Source: Pterois miles (Eukaryota; Chordata; Actinopteri; Perciformes; Scorpaenidae). From it: 64,000 nucleotides of DNA. Of this stretch, positions 45,449 through 56,763 are shown piece after piece (positions within the stretch are counted from its first letter, which is position 1; the number at the start of each line of letters is the position of its first letter). The translations under genes were made by a program, and so were the position numbers. The notes under the pieces were generated by a model, which saw only the letters and a list, made by a program, of their open reading frames with translations, had not been told where the DNA came from and ran no database searches. The DNA lies in contig CAMQGK010000242.1 in assembly GCA_947000775.1 (NCBI GenBank), forward strand, positions 5,453,001 to 5,517,000. The letters run 5' to 3'.

Positions 45449-48400
45449 CTGCAGAGAAAGTAATGAAACAGACGCAGGCGTTTGCACGTACCTACGGTTT
45501 TGGCTTTGTATCACTCAGGACATTTGAAGCTCAATCTTGGTGCTAAAAATCTCACACTTTTACAACATCAAGCCATAAGCTCCTGTGACTTTTCTACTCA
45601 CTTTGTCCATCACAGAGATTTGATCAGGTCCCAGAATTCGACTACCAGACAGTCTGAGATCCAGACTGGTCCAGTCTGAGTGGGGCGCCTGTCCAGAGCT
45701 GAGTATCATTTAAAAGCCAAGTATCAGTGATGTAAGTCTGAACTGAACTGAAATAAAAACACAAACAAAAGCAGTAGCTGCTAATTTGAAAATATAAAGA
45801 TGTGTTTTAATTGCATCTAGATTAATAAACCTTAAGCTGCTTTCTGCAGCTGACACTGACAGCGTCAGCAGCCTGCGAGTAGGCAGTTTCTCACCTCCGC
45901 TGGCTGAGCCGTTCATTCGTCCAGATGAATCACAGAATAGGAAACTGATCCAATCAAGCCTCATAAAATAACTAAATATCAGCCAAAGCCAGACTGGACC
46001 CTTTGGGTACAGTACATCTGGGACCCAACGGGCATTTAGGCAGAGATGACAGACTCGGGTCGTGTCCTGGTGGATGTAGCCCACAACGGTTGGTCCTTCA
46101 CAGATCTGGGTCCTCCTCCACCTCACATGTTGGACTATAGTGTCCAAAAGATAAACTAACATAATTAATGGTGTATTCAAGTGGATATTGTTCATTTCTA
46201 CAGTCAGATAAATATAATAAGCTTTAAGGCTGCAACTACTGATTATTATCATTAATTATTTTCTCAAATGATCCATTTGTTTTTATTTAGTTGGCACATT
46301 TTATTCTGTTTTCTCTCATTTTATTATTATTGTTTTCTCTCTGTATTAAATATAGTGCTTTTTTTTTCTTTATTTTTTATTGTATTTTACAATATATGAA
46401 GCACTTTTGCAAGCACTGAAGAGTGCTATATAAATCTCGTTATTTATTTATGTATTATTATTATTATTATTATAATTATTATTATTATGCTTGATCTATA
46501 AGATATCATAGAATTGTAAAAAAAAAAAATAATAATTCAACAGTCATTGCATGTTTTTGTTCTTTGGTGCATGCTGGCCAGCTCAGGACAAAGACCGGTT
46601 CATACTGGAATCTAATAGATAAATAAAATAATGTGAACAAAAAATTGACAACAAATCTGAACTGAGCACTAAGGCTTGGCCTATCTAGCCGTTGTACTTC
46701 TAGGTCCTTCAAGTGATTCGCTAATAAAGACCACCTGTGGGAAGAACATAAACACACAATGCTGCCAGGTTTTCTTTCTTTAACAGGCTGACAGACCTCC
46801 TGCACAAATGTCTCTCTTGCATCTCTACAGCATTGTCCTTTTCTGTGGTTTTGCTGTGGCAAATTTCGATTACTTCATTCATTTTGTCTTTGCTCCCTCA
46901 TGCACTAATCTTACTGAAGGGTCATACTCAATATAAAGGTTTGGGTAATGTCTGATTACTTTAATAAAATTGGTTAATCATCCATAGCCTGCCTTATTTA
47001 AGGCTATGACAATATTACACGACTCTGAGTTGATGAGGATCACCTGAACGCTCCATCTAAGAGTTGATTAGTGCACGGAGGGTTTGAGGGATACTGAGGG
47101 CTGCAAAGAACAGACTGGTCTCATCTTAAACTTCAGGCTGAAGTTCTGAGCTGCATTTGAAATGGGACAAGTCCCATCAGCTTGTTATGGTGCACTCAAC
47201 CAAGAAATACAGACTTTGGAGGATCCAGCCCCAGAAATTGGGACAAAGTGTCCATCTTATATATCCTCAATATTCTCTATGTTGCCTGCATCTGATTTTC
47301 TGATTCTGGTTGGTCTTTTTCTTTCCTCTGTTCATTATTTTTACCTCCTCAGTTTTCTCTCACCTTTGTCATCCCACCACCATCTTGTCTTTTTTTTTCC
47401 TCTTCTTCTTTCCCTCCTGCCTGTCACTGTACACATCCTATAGTCATCCACACTAACTCCCTCGACTTCTCAGCCCACAACTTGACAGTAAATAGAAAAT
47501 GACTCACATGGATATCAATCCTGCTCTATGAACACAGAACCCGAGCTGCTTTCGTCTGCACAATACTGTTGAAAGCCTTCACGCTGACAAATTGCTTAAG
47601 GAGCAGAGAGGAGAAGAAGAAGGAAATCCAATTAAGTGAAATGTGAGAGGGAGGAGAAAAGGTGTTGCACAAATTTGTTCCACAGACTGCATGTATTTGT
47701 TTAAACCTCCAAGTGTTTTAAATAACTGTCAGAGTCTGGGTGATGAACTGTGAAAGCAGTGAACAAACCCAGGACAACTGTCAAGGCAAAGAGGTGTCTG
47801 ACAGGCTAATATCGCACTTCTATAAATAAACTGCGAGCATAATTGCTTATTGCTATGGCCCTGGTAGTCCACTGATCACTGGGACACATTATATTGACCG
47901 CTGGTGTTCTCTCAGCAAACACAAGAGATGGCAGTGGAGTTGTAGCTTAACAACACAGCACTGACTGCATACTGCTTATTGACATGCAGTCAGACTAAAA
48001 GACTAACAGCACCAGGGGCCAGGAAGAACTTCAAATGACATAATTAATTATAATACAATGTCTAAACAGTGAATGCTGTTAATGTGTACACTCAAAGAAA
48101 CATCTGAATGACAGATTGGACCAGCAGAACTAAAAATCTAGATTATCTCATAGCACCATATCTCCCAAACATAATGTAAGCAACGATGCATTGGCAATCC
48201 TGTTAAAGGTGGTGAAAGTTAGTTCACCAAATCATTCTCCAAACCATAGAAGACCAAAGAACTCAACAGATAGAAATCTGATTAAATGTGGCATTACTCC
48301 ACTGATTATTTGATGTTTCATATCAAAATTGAGACATGATTTCATACACTTTCATTTAGACTTAGTGAGGCACAAAAGAAATCTGTTCCAGTTTCCCATA

Positions 48401-48540
48401 CTAAATGCAATTCTAGGTGGGACACACTGCTGTCAAGGAAGTGGCAGTAAGGTTGCTAACAGTGTTTCAAAGGACTGCTCATTGTTTTGATGGACCGTTA
48501 TGCTGAAAATAATCCAAAAATGTCTCCTTTATCCAACAGC
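45449..48540. other. Gene-free stretch
   Basis: An (ATT)n run at about 46456-46487 follows 'gtgctatataaatctcg', a retroelement-tail-like end. Open frames at 45710-46252 and 46506-46862 (- strand) lack recognisable domains. No further exon for the candidate at 45179-45448 could be identified. Confidence 0.5.
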
Positions 48541-48825
48541 CTTCCTCATTTCCAGAGCATCAAATTCAGACACCCCTCTGTGTGTGATGGCAGTCTGCAA
48601 GGCACTCTTTAGCATCAGTATGAGATGCACCGGGCTTTCAAGTAACTACAATGTAAACCCATCTGTGGCAATACTGTGCATAACACACAATGGTGAGAAA
48701 ATGATGAGGTGACTTTTATCTCGGGGACGGCGGTTTGTGTCCCGTGTGAAACCAGCGTGTTGTTTGTCTTTGCTTAGGTTTAGGAAAAAGTTGTTGTTTG
48801 AATTCCCAACATTCAAATATAACTC

Positions 48826-48856
<31 letters not shown>

Positions 48857-49060
48857 ATCAGAAATAAACACAAAGCTTTCATCCAGGCGACCACCGTTTC
48901 CCATGTGTCACATTACAGTCAGTAGTTTGTTTGTGTCCAGTGGTCACTTCAACTTTCAGTTTCATTTTTACTGTATAAATGAAATTTTAAGGTCAACCAT
49001 GTAGTTTTTTCTAAACCTAACAAAGTGATTTTGAAGCCAAAACCTAAAGTGATGCCAAGA
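48541..49060 (+). repeat. Dispersed repeat family F, copy 3, followed by reversed family A sequence with poly-A
   Basis: The F part (48541-48675) shows 'tttccagagcatcaaattc', 'gatgcaccgggctttc' and 'aatgtaaaccca'. A reversed family A stretch follows with 'gtcccgtgtgaaaccag', 'gcttaggtttaggaaaaag', a 28-base A run (48826-48853) and 'ctttcatccaggcgacc'. It is noncoding. Confidence 0.7.
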
Positions 49061-49269
49061 GGTGTGGCAAAGTGGTGGTATGTGATAAGTTGAAAATGTG
49101 TTGAATAGTTTGAATAGCCTCTTAGGTATAGGTAAGGTAATAGGTATCCGGCTAACACACTAAAAATGTTTAGCTGGCTAGGTAACAGGCGGAGGTTTGC
49201 TCACCTATAGTAGGACACATCATTGATTGATATACAGTATCTCTGTCTGGGCGGAGTGTATATTACTCA

Positions 49270-50400
49270 TGAGGCTGTATTCAAAAGTATGTATTATGTA
49301 TTCGAGCCTGGTCCATACTACCGAGGAACGCAGTATGTAATATACATTACATACTGCATTCCACAGTAGTATGCAGTATGAAATGTTTAAATTTTGCAGT
49401 ATGCTGGGCCAGACTTTAAAACTGCTCTTAAAGCACTGGACAAAAAACAAACTTGTACCACTGTTGTAATATTAACAAAAAATACAACTCAGATTTTTTT
49501 TTTTTATTTATTTATTTTAATGTTATGATTATTTTTAAAAGATACTGCAGGTTTAAACAATTTACTCCAACAGCTCATAGAGAAGTCAGACAAACAGGAT
49601 CATCAATGAGGGGAGTTGGTAAATATAAAACATTGGTCCACAACATTTACTGAAACTGCTCTTTCAGTTACAGCGACTAAACAGTGGACTGATCTCCCTC
49701 CAGACATTAGAGTCATGTTAAAAAGGGTCATGTTGTCTCAGCAGGTATCTGTCTGCCCCATCAGGGGTGACTCTTTCCCTCGCCTCTTCCCTCGCCACTC
49801 AGCGTGACTGGTCGGCTGGCGAGCGAGCTATGGGCGATTGTGGAGCTTTTCAATTCAAAAAGGCAGATAACCGCAGGTTCCTGTTATCAGGGAAATAAAA
49901 GCCTCTTGTCTACAGACCGGTCTCTAGAGAGAGCTCCAGCCAGCTCTCCGTGGTCTGTGAGCTTGACTGTCGGCTGGAGAGGTAGTGAACCTGAACCTAG
50001 CTAGCTATCACTGTGTTTGTGGTTCTAACCTCCAAAACGGTGGAGCAAATGTTTAATTCGCCATTTAATATCGTAAAACTGCCAATATTTAAAATCTATA
50101 TAGTTGATTTCTTACCGAGAGAATTTATAGAAGTGAATTAAGTGATTAAATAACTTCATCAAAAATGTAGAAAACAAGTTGTTTTTGGCTGCTGATGTAA
50201 CCGTAGCTTGTACCATTCCAGCACTTTGCATTGGGATAGTAGGCAAAGCAGACTGGTCCAGTGCATACTGGAGATTTTTTCAAAATCAGGACGACAGCAG
50301 AGTATTTTTGGCATACTGTATAATTTTCTTTTGTCTGCACACTACATGCTACATTTTGGCCAAATCAGTATGTACTACTATTATACAGTATTACAGTGTT
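49270..50400 (-). mobile_element. Element X, copy 2 (opposite orientation)
   Basis: The reverse complement aligns with 17955-19025. Here are 'gccaccgtttt'-type and 'gtggagcttttcaattc' blocks, 'cctcgcctcttccctcgcca', 'agcaggtatctgtctg', 'cagactgatctccc'-like and 'aaagcactggac' blocks. At the low-coordinate end there is a palindrome built on 'gaggaacgcagtatgtaa' (49321 onward). The telomere-like array of copy 1 is absent. The high-coordinate end keeps 'caaatcagtatgtactac', a longer end than copy 1. No open frame looks like a transposase. Confidence 0.82.
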
Positions 50401-51221
50401 CTAATACAGACTTAGAGAGATGGATTTGAAAAAAAAAGAACAAAATGTAATATACATTTCAGCCTTGCTCTAACTGAAAGTGCCTGCAGTCTTTATTGAG
50501 GAGTTTGTTATACTCAACAGCACTTCATGGTTCCCTTGAGTCACTGACTAGAGAAGGAAGAATGTTCAATTCAGTGGCATTCATTTAACAAACAGGGTTC
50601 AAATCAAACGCAGCAGTGTGTGCCGTCAGTGAACAGGTGCTGTTGATAAGAAAGACAGCAGGTCACCACAGTGGAACCTAAAAACTCTGAACTCTAAGAG
50701 CAGCGAAGCTAAATGAGCGTGTGGTTCTTCTACCTGCCCGTCTTTTACTTCTCACCACCAGCCTGCTTTTACTGTTGCTTTCCTTTACGTGACTTAAAGA
50801 CAACCCACAGCTCCACAATCAGCAGCCTGCAGAAGTTGACCACTAGCAGCTTCACAGTGTGACATCTCCATCTTTACTTCGCCCCTCTGCTTCAGTCTTT
50901 TTCTGGCTCTTACTGGCCCAGTTTCAGTGTCCACTCATAATGTTTCTCAGACCTTGGCACACATTCCCCACATGTCCAAGAGGGCTGCGAGCTGTCCCAC
51001 CATGAAATCTGCACATGCTTGACGATAAGCAGACTTTGTGCCCCTCCTGCATAAGTCTATTATGGGTATTAGGGGTCTTAATGTTTAAAAAAAAATTCAG
51101 TCAGTTGTCAAGAAAAAATGGCATTCAAAATAGAACAAAAAACACAGCCGCAACCATCACATCTAAGACATGTCTTTGTTGTCAAGCAATTTGTTCAAAC
51201 AGTATTATTAATATTACAGCT
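50401..51221. other. Gene-free stretch
   Basis: There is no gene or recognised repeat. Confidence 0.5.
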
Positions 51222-51735
51222 GGTGCAGTGATGAAGGGGCCCTCTCACCTTCTTGCATGTCAGGGGTATGGCAGATTGCCAGTGGACGTGGCCAGGCACA
51301 GTGAAACTGGAACTGAGCGCAATGATGCCTCCCACAAGAATACAGCATGTGACAAACTGCTGATGATTTCCGACAGGGGGTGGCGAACACCTTCACTAAT
51401 GAATGATGACCTCCCCTGATGAGTCCAATGATGCCTCCCTCAAGAGTCTACGACAAACAATTCATGCATTATAAAAGCGGGTGTGGCTAATTGTGAGGGG
51501 CAGGGAAAATTTCCAATGAAACAGGAGATCTCTGTTGAATGTAATGACACCTCCCACAGGAGCCTACAAAACACAGTTTGAGTTATGAAAGGGGGCTTGG
51601 CTAATGTGTAGGGGGAGGGGATAACCCATACCAAAGAAACAGGAACTACATGTATCTACTGAGTACAATGACACCTCCCACACTAGAAATGGTTAATGAG
51701 TAATGAAAGGAGCGGTGATAACATATGGGGCTGGA
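51222..51735. repeat. Degenerate ~115 bp tandem array (about four units)
   Basis: The block 'caatgatgcctccc' or its variant 'aatgacacctccc' recurs at 51320, 51426, 51542 and 51666. Each is followed by an 'aagagtctacgacaaac'-like piece, a 'ggctaatt' or 'ggctaatg' piece and an 'aaacaggaa' piece. Spacings are 106, 116 and 124 bases. Units are strongly diverged, so the array is old. Confidence 0.75.
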
Positions 51736-52480
51736 GCCATGAGTCTATATTGGAATATTAATGACCTCAGGCCTGGTCCACCATCATAGCTGAGAAATTC
51801 GGGGTAGATTGGATGATGTACATTGAAGTTACAACTTCCAGTTTCATGGCAAATGTCCCAAATGGCCTCCATGCCACGGCAAGGTCGCGTGATGAAAATT
51901 CAGGATTGTAATACCTTTCCATCGTTAAAGAAAGAAAGAAAGAAAGATATTCCTTTATTAGTCCCACAGGGGGGAAATTAATTTTCACCCTTTTTTTCCC
52001 AAAAAAAATACATATAAAAAAAGGGGGAGAGGTGAGGGGGGGGGGGGGCCCCCGCCGAGGGGCGAGGGGGGGGGGGGGGGGGGGGGGGGGCCGGGGGGCG
52101 CGGAGGAGAAGAGGGAAAGGCACCCCAAGAAGGGGGGTGGGGGGGGGGGGGGGGGCGGCCCGCCCAACAAAAAGAGAGCGCCAGAAAGAGTCTCGGGGGG
52201 GGGGGGGGGGAGGAAAGTTAAGGTCTTTAGATGGCCCTGACCACATTTCAAGTTGATCTGTTTAAATCAGAGGAGTTTGTTAATGTCCATTGCATGGCCT
52301 GTAAAATGTTAAAAATGGCTGAAAATGGCACACTCAATGAAAAATGGTTGACTTCCTGTTGGGAGTGAGCCGTTTTGTCACAACCAAGCATAAAAAAATA
52401 ACAAATTCTACACAATGTCTTATAAGTGTGCACAGTTTGACAACTTTTCAAGTGTATTAAGGCTATCAAAAACACGATTT
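51736..52480. repeat. Teleost-type dispersed or tandem repeat, split by an insertion
   Basis: Left of the insertion are 'tcatagctgagaaattcggg', 'tccagtttcatggcaaatg' and 'taatacctttccatcgtt'. Right of it are 'aaggtctttagatggccctg', 'acttcctgttgggagtgag' and 'gtttgacaacttttcaagtg'. The two halves read on smoothly when the insertion at 51926-52217 is removed. I recognise the joined text as a repeat common in fish (from memory). Confidence 0.6.
51926..52217 (-). mobile_element. SINE-tail insertion with an abnormal G-rich body
   Basis: The insertion begins with (AAAG)n and 'tattcctttattagtccc', the reversed SINE tail. It then passes into about 190 bases dominated by long G runs (52034-52213), with short islands such as 'aaaggcaccccaag'. 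It is flanked by 'gttaa' on both sides (51924-51928 and 52218 region), a possible target duplication. Its length of about 290 bases is close to that of the full SINE. The G-rich part probably represents a SINE body with corrupted sequence. Confidence 0.6.
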
Positions 52481-53699
52481 AAAACAAACACTTAGGATTA
52501 TATAAAATAGAAGCCTCATATTTAACTGTTTCCCACCACTGCAGATCACCTGGCTGCTGTGATCACTACCTGCCTGAGCACATCTGTTCAGCAGCTCATT
52601 AGTGTTCTAGTGCACACAGGTGATGCTACTCTGCAGGCTCTGTTACTTGCCTCTGTGTTTTTACTGACATCCAGTCTGATTTTCTGCCAGATTCTGCTAC
52701 TTTATGAAACCCTGAAGGACTCATAAGTAAAGACTGTTTTGACCTCACCTGTCCTGCCTGCTGTATTTGCTTCTATTCAGTGAGCAACAGCCTGCAGTCT
52801 GCATTTACTCATTGAAGATGAGTCTGTTTAACATTGCAAACTTGCCTGCAATATGTGAACAACAACAAACAGGCTTGTTTTGAACTGAATGTATATTTTT
52901 ATCCACTGGGTTTTGAAAATTTGGCTAAAGCCTGAGGGTGACAAAATGTCTAACAAGGCTGTCCTTCAGCTGATGTTACATGTCAAAGAAAAAAAAATAG
53001 ACAAAACTGAGGATGATATATTATAATGTAGTCAGGTACCCCCGAACCAATTTTACATTGCCTTGCCTGGGCATTCTTTAAGTTTCTGTTAAGGTTTTGG
53101 GGGAATTTATGCTTTACTTTTAAGTTTCATCTATGAATTTCATTACATAAATGAAACACTTGCCAGGCGAAATGATGCTCAAACAAACAGTGTCCTGGGG
53201 TGAGTCCACGTTCCCTCTGCCTCACCAGTAGTGGCCTTTCTCACTTACCCATACCCATTATTATTCAGTAACTTTCATTCACAGTTGCTCAATTTATCAC
53301 CTGCTCAGCAAATCATTCATCATTCTAGGCCTCACTGTGGCTGTCTGCAGGCTTGCAGAGATATGTATGATATATAAAAGACAAACAGGATCTACAACAA
53401 CATATGTTTCCTTCCAAACATAATTGAGATTGCAATTGAACTGTATGGTTATGTAATTCTTAGGACGTAGGGTTGCAAACATACAGTATATAACCATAGA
53501 CTGTATATAAAAAGTGGATGAGTTCAGCATTTTGGCCATCGCCATCTTGTTTTTTGGAACCAGAAATAACACAAGAGGGTGGAGCTAAATACAACAAATG
53601 CTGAATAAGACATTTTTAGCACACCATGGATAGTTCATTGAAAACTAAAACACCGATGGGAATGTTTATTTAGTGAGCTCGTTCTCCGCACCCATTGCA
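52481..53699. other. Gene-free stretch with fragments of possible repeats
   Basis: The part from 53495, 'ccatagactgtatataaaaa' with 'ccatcttgttttttggaacc', resembles a known fish repeat (from memory). The part 52540-52760 has a Cys/Thr-codon-like 'cctgcctgctg' texture and an 'agtaaag' near 52724 that could be an LTR-like end. No gene is supported. Confidence 0.4.
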
Positions 53700-54372
53700 G
53701 ACTGTTCTCATGCACTGGCCACAGCTATACCTGTAAACAGTAATGCACTGAAATTTGTATATATCCACAAAATCAATAGTATGTAATCCACAACAAACGC
53801 ACATAGGGAGGAGGTAGGGGGATAGTGGGTAAAAAATACAAATTTTCACCAGGAGACCAGTGTTCATGTAAAGCCAGAGGTAATGTTGATTTAGGTGTCA
53901 CGCAACTTCCATATTTAAACACGCCAAAGTTTATTTTGAATGGAGAGAAACTGCGTAGATATTTGTAGGAAAATGAATGAAAAATGCAGCTTGTTAGCAC
54001 TGAAAGGCATTTAAGTGCCACAATAATGCACAAGGCATTTAGCGTGCAATAACTATGCCTTTCTTGAGTTCTGTGTGTCATTTTTATGCCATGTATCCTG
54101 TACTCACTGCAGTGTAAATGCATTGGATGATAAGAGTTTGCAAGGTAGAATAAAAAGTGAGAAAGATCACTTAATGTGGGCGGGTCAGGAGGTGCATGAG
54201 CCAAACAAACACCAGACTTTTAACCAGGAGACCCTTGTTAGAGACCGCTGTTGACCAGTGTTTTTTCAGCATACAAATGACACGTAGAAAAACTAAAATG
54301 CTTACTCATGACACGCAGAATGTTTGAGTAAAATTGTACTATCCATACGCCTTCCTGTGAGACCGGATTGAA
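53700..54372 (-). repeat. Dispersed repeat family A, long reversed copy
   Basis: Its reverse complement gives 'ccggtctcacaggaaggcg', 'ctgcgtgtcatgagtaagc', 'gggtctcctggttaaaagtc', 'tctttctcactttttattc', 'ggatacatggcata', and 'caagaaaggcatagttattg', the same order as at 11475-12065. A second A-type unit, with 'caccaggagaccagtgttca', lies at its low-coordinate side (53740-53960). Confidence 0.85.
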
Positions 54373-55407
54373 AACTTTTCAAATATACAAACCGTTGTAT
54401 GAGAATATGTTTCCCATTGAGGTAATAGAGTGACAAGCAACCCCTCTTCATAAATTACTGTCATTTTATTCAAAGTGCTATGAAAATAATACAGATTTCA
54501 ACAAGTCTGTCCGGCATATAATTGTTATTTTTGTTAAAACCAGCCAATCTTCCATTTGAACAATAGCATTACTGTACTGTAGACACTATATAACATATTC
54601 CTGCACTCTCCTCCGTGGACTGGTACATTTCTGCAGATTGCCGTTGCTGTTGCCAAGTGCTGTTAATCCATCTGTGATTATTCCTAAACCTAAGATAAAT
54701 GTCCACAAAAAATGACTCAGAAAATGGTGCGGCCTGCAGCCTTCACCAAGCTTAAATTTAGATTTTAGGATACAACAGTTTATCCCAAGGTAACAGCTAT
54801 TGTCATACTCTTCTTGGCATCAACCTTGAGATAACTGTTTTTCTATCTATGATAGAGCAAGCCGTAGAATGGGCTAAACAATGTGTGTGTTGTCAGGGGC
54901 CTTAAATGTCACAGCACACAAACAAATGGTCTAAACTGAGGCTGGTGGGTGACACATTCTGTCTGCTGAATCACTGTCGTGCTTGCATATGCATGTATTA
55001 TGTTGGTCAGCACACCATCCTGACCCAAACCCTCAATCTGCCAAAAAAGGATCACAAGTTAATTTTTGAATCAGTTTGCAGTCAGAAGCATAATCTTAGT
55101 ATTTTTAGTCTTTTGAATACCTTTACGAAGAATCACCTTGTGTGTGACAGTGACCTCCGGTGAGGCTAAACAGCTCATTGATAAGTGATGCTTTGGGCTA
55201 CAGAGACGCAAGGACATTACACTGCCATATTCAGAGTATTTGTGTCCCTGTTCCCTGAATAAAATGAAGAACAACATAAATGCATGAACTGCATGCAGTA
55301 TAGGAGTTTAAACCATAATCTATATTTTATGTGCTGTAGACAGCAGTTTTCCCTCAGAGCTGATGGCAGCCTTCGACACAGACATGCTCTTCACAGCCTT
55401 ATTTTCA
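54373..55407. other. Gene-free stretch
   Basis: There is no gene or recognised repeat. Confidence 0.5.
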
Positions 55408-55545
55408 ACCCGTTCTCTCTCCCAGAGTGACAAATACCAACGAGTGGTTAGTGCCCCTCGGCATCTTGATACCGACACACAAGGCACCCTTTAGCATCTG
55501 AATGAGACACACCGGGCTTTGAACAAACTCCAATGTAAACACAAA
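55408..55545 (+). repeat. Dispersed repeat family F, copy 4
   Basis: It contains 'ttctctctcccagagtgaca', 'gcaccctttagcatctgaat', 'gagacacaccgggctttg', and 'aatgtaaacac', matching the 48.5 kb copy in order. Confidence 0.72.
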
Positions 55546-56240
55546 CACATCATCATTCAGGCTGCTGTCATACATTGTACATAGTTATAACTATGAAAAG
55601 TAGCACTGTAATTCATGTATAGTTGCAAGAAAAAGTATGTGAACCCTTTGGGATTACTTGGATATCTGCATAAATTGCAGACCCTGCACTGTGAATGTCT
55701 ACATGTTGTGTTCAATAAAAACACGAAAACATCAAATTTTTTGTGCAGTATTAGTTTAAGCAGACTGGGTTTACATACTTTTTTCTTGCAACCGTGTATC
55801 CTACAAAATCAATTTGTGTGTAATTATCATAATTATAAACCAGGAAATAAAAAGAGCGACGAACGCTGGGTAGAGAGGAGGTCGGGGTGGGTCAGAAGTC
55901 AACACTGATGTATTTGTCACATAGTTTAGGTAATGCCACTTCCAGGGTCATTTTAAGCCAAACAATGATATTTTCCTCAACCTAAGTAGTTTTGTTGCCT
56001 AAACCTAAGGAAGTTGTTTCCTGTGAAGACGGAGGTTTATTTTGAAAAGACTGCATGCATGTAACAAGTAGAATTGACAGGTATTGCTGAGGATTCGTAG
56101 GAAAACAAATAAACGCGGACGAATAGCTTTTTTGTAAGATAACATGGGTGGATGGGTTAAACAATCACATGACTTTAACTCAGGGGGCTGGTGTTCATGT
56201 CCCACGTACAACCAAAAGTTGAATCATGTTTAATGACAAT
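55546..56240 (-). repeat. Dispersed repeat family A, reversed copy interrupted by a MITE
   Basis: Left of the MITE the family A sequence reads 'agcactgtaattcatgta'. Right of it, it resumes 'tcctacaaaatcaatttgtg', 'aaaccaggaaataaaaagag', 'gtcattttaagccaaacaat' and 'ttgcctaaacctaaggaagt'. The uninterrupted order is seen at 63255-63330. Confidence 0.8.
55617..55799. mobile_element. Tc1/mariner-type MITE
   Basis: The terminal inverted repeats are 'agttgcaagaaaaagtatgt' at the left (from 55621) and its near-complement 'acatacttttttcttgcaac' at the right (55773-55792). TA dinucleotides flank the element at 55618-55619 and 55797-55798. The internal 130 bases are noncoding. TIR sequence and TA target fit a nonautonomous Tc1/mariner derivative of a kind I recall in fish. 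Confidence 0.9.
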
Positions 56241-56717
56241 GTTAATCACCTCACTGTGATGCTATGCCACTGAGTCATATAATGTGTCTTTAATGTTACA
56301 AGCATACTTATTTTAAACCAAGCCATAATGTTTTTCTAACCCTGGTTGAGTTACCTAAACATAACCACCAACGTTTCACATGCGGGAACCTTCTACATCA
56401 TGATAATATGTGAAAGGTTGATCCAAGCAGCAAAATAGTCAGGATGAGATCACATTGAGTTTTACAAAAAATTAAACTTCTCTTTTAATTTACGCAATTT
56501 AAGAATTCAGAAACATAACAAAAATATAAATAATATACAGTGCATTGAGAGGTCACTGAGCTTATTTGAAGCCTCCACCTAGAGACAAGATTAATATACA
56601 GAAATAATACAGTGTAACTACATAATAGTGATGACAAACAATTAGAACAAGATATACAGTTCTGTACAGTACATAATAACAACAATGACAATAAATATAT
56701 CATAAAAGACAAGGAAT

Positions 56718-56763
<46 letters not shown>

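Noticed and set aside
45710..46252. 180-codon minus-strand open frame
   Set aside because: The composition is ordinary, with no domain or splice signal and no link to the membrane-span candidate next to it.
47162..47443. 93-codon open frame with hydrophobic stretch
   Set aside because: The hydrophobic part is produced by a T/C-rich stretch (47320-47420) typical of introns; the start has no supporting context.
51767..52256. Pro-rich or Gly/Arg-rich open frames on both strands
   Set aside because: They arise from the G-run block, which is probably corrupted sequence.
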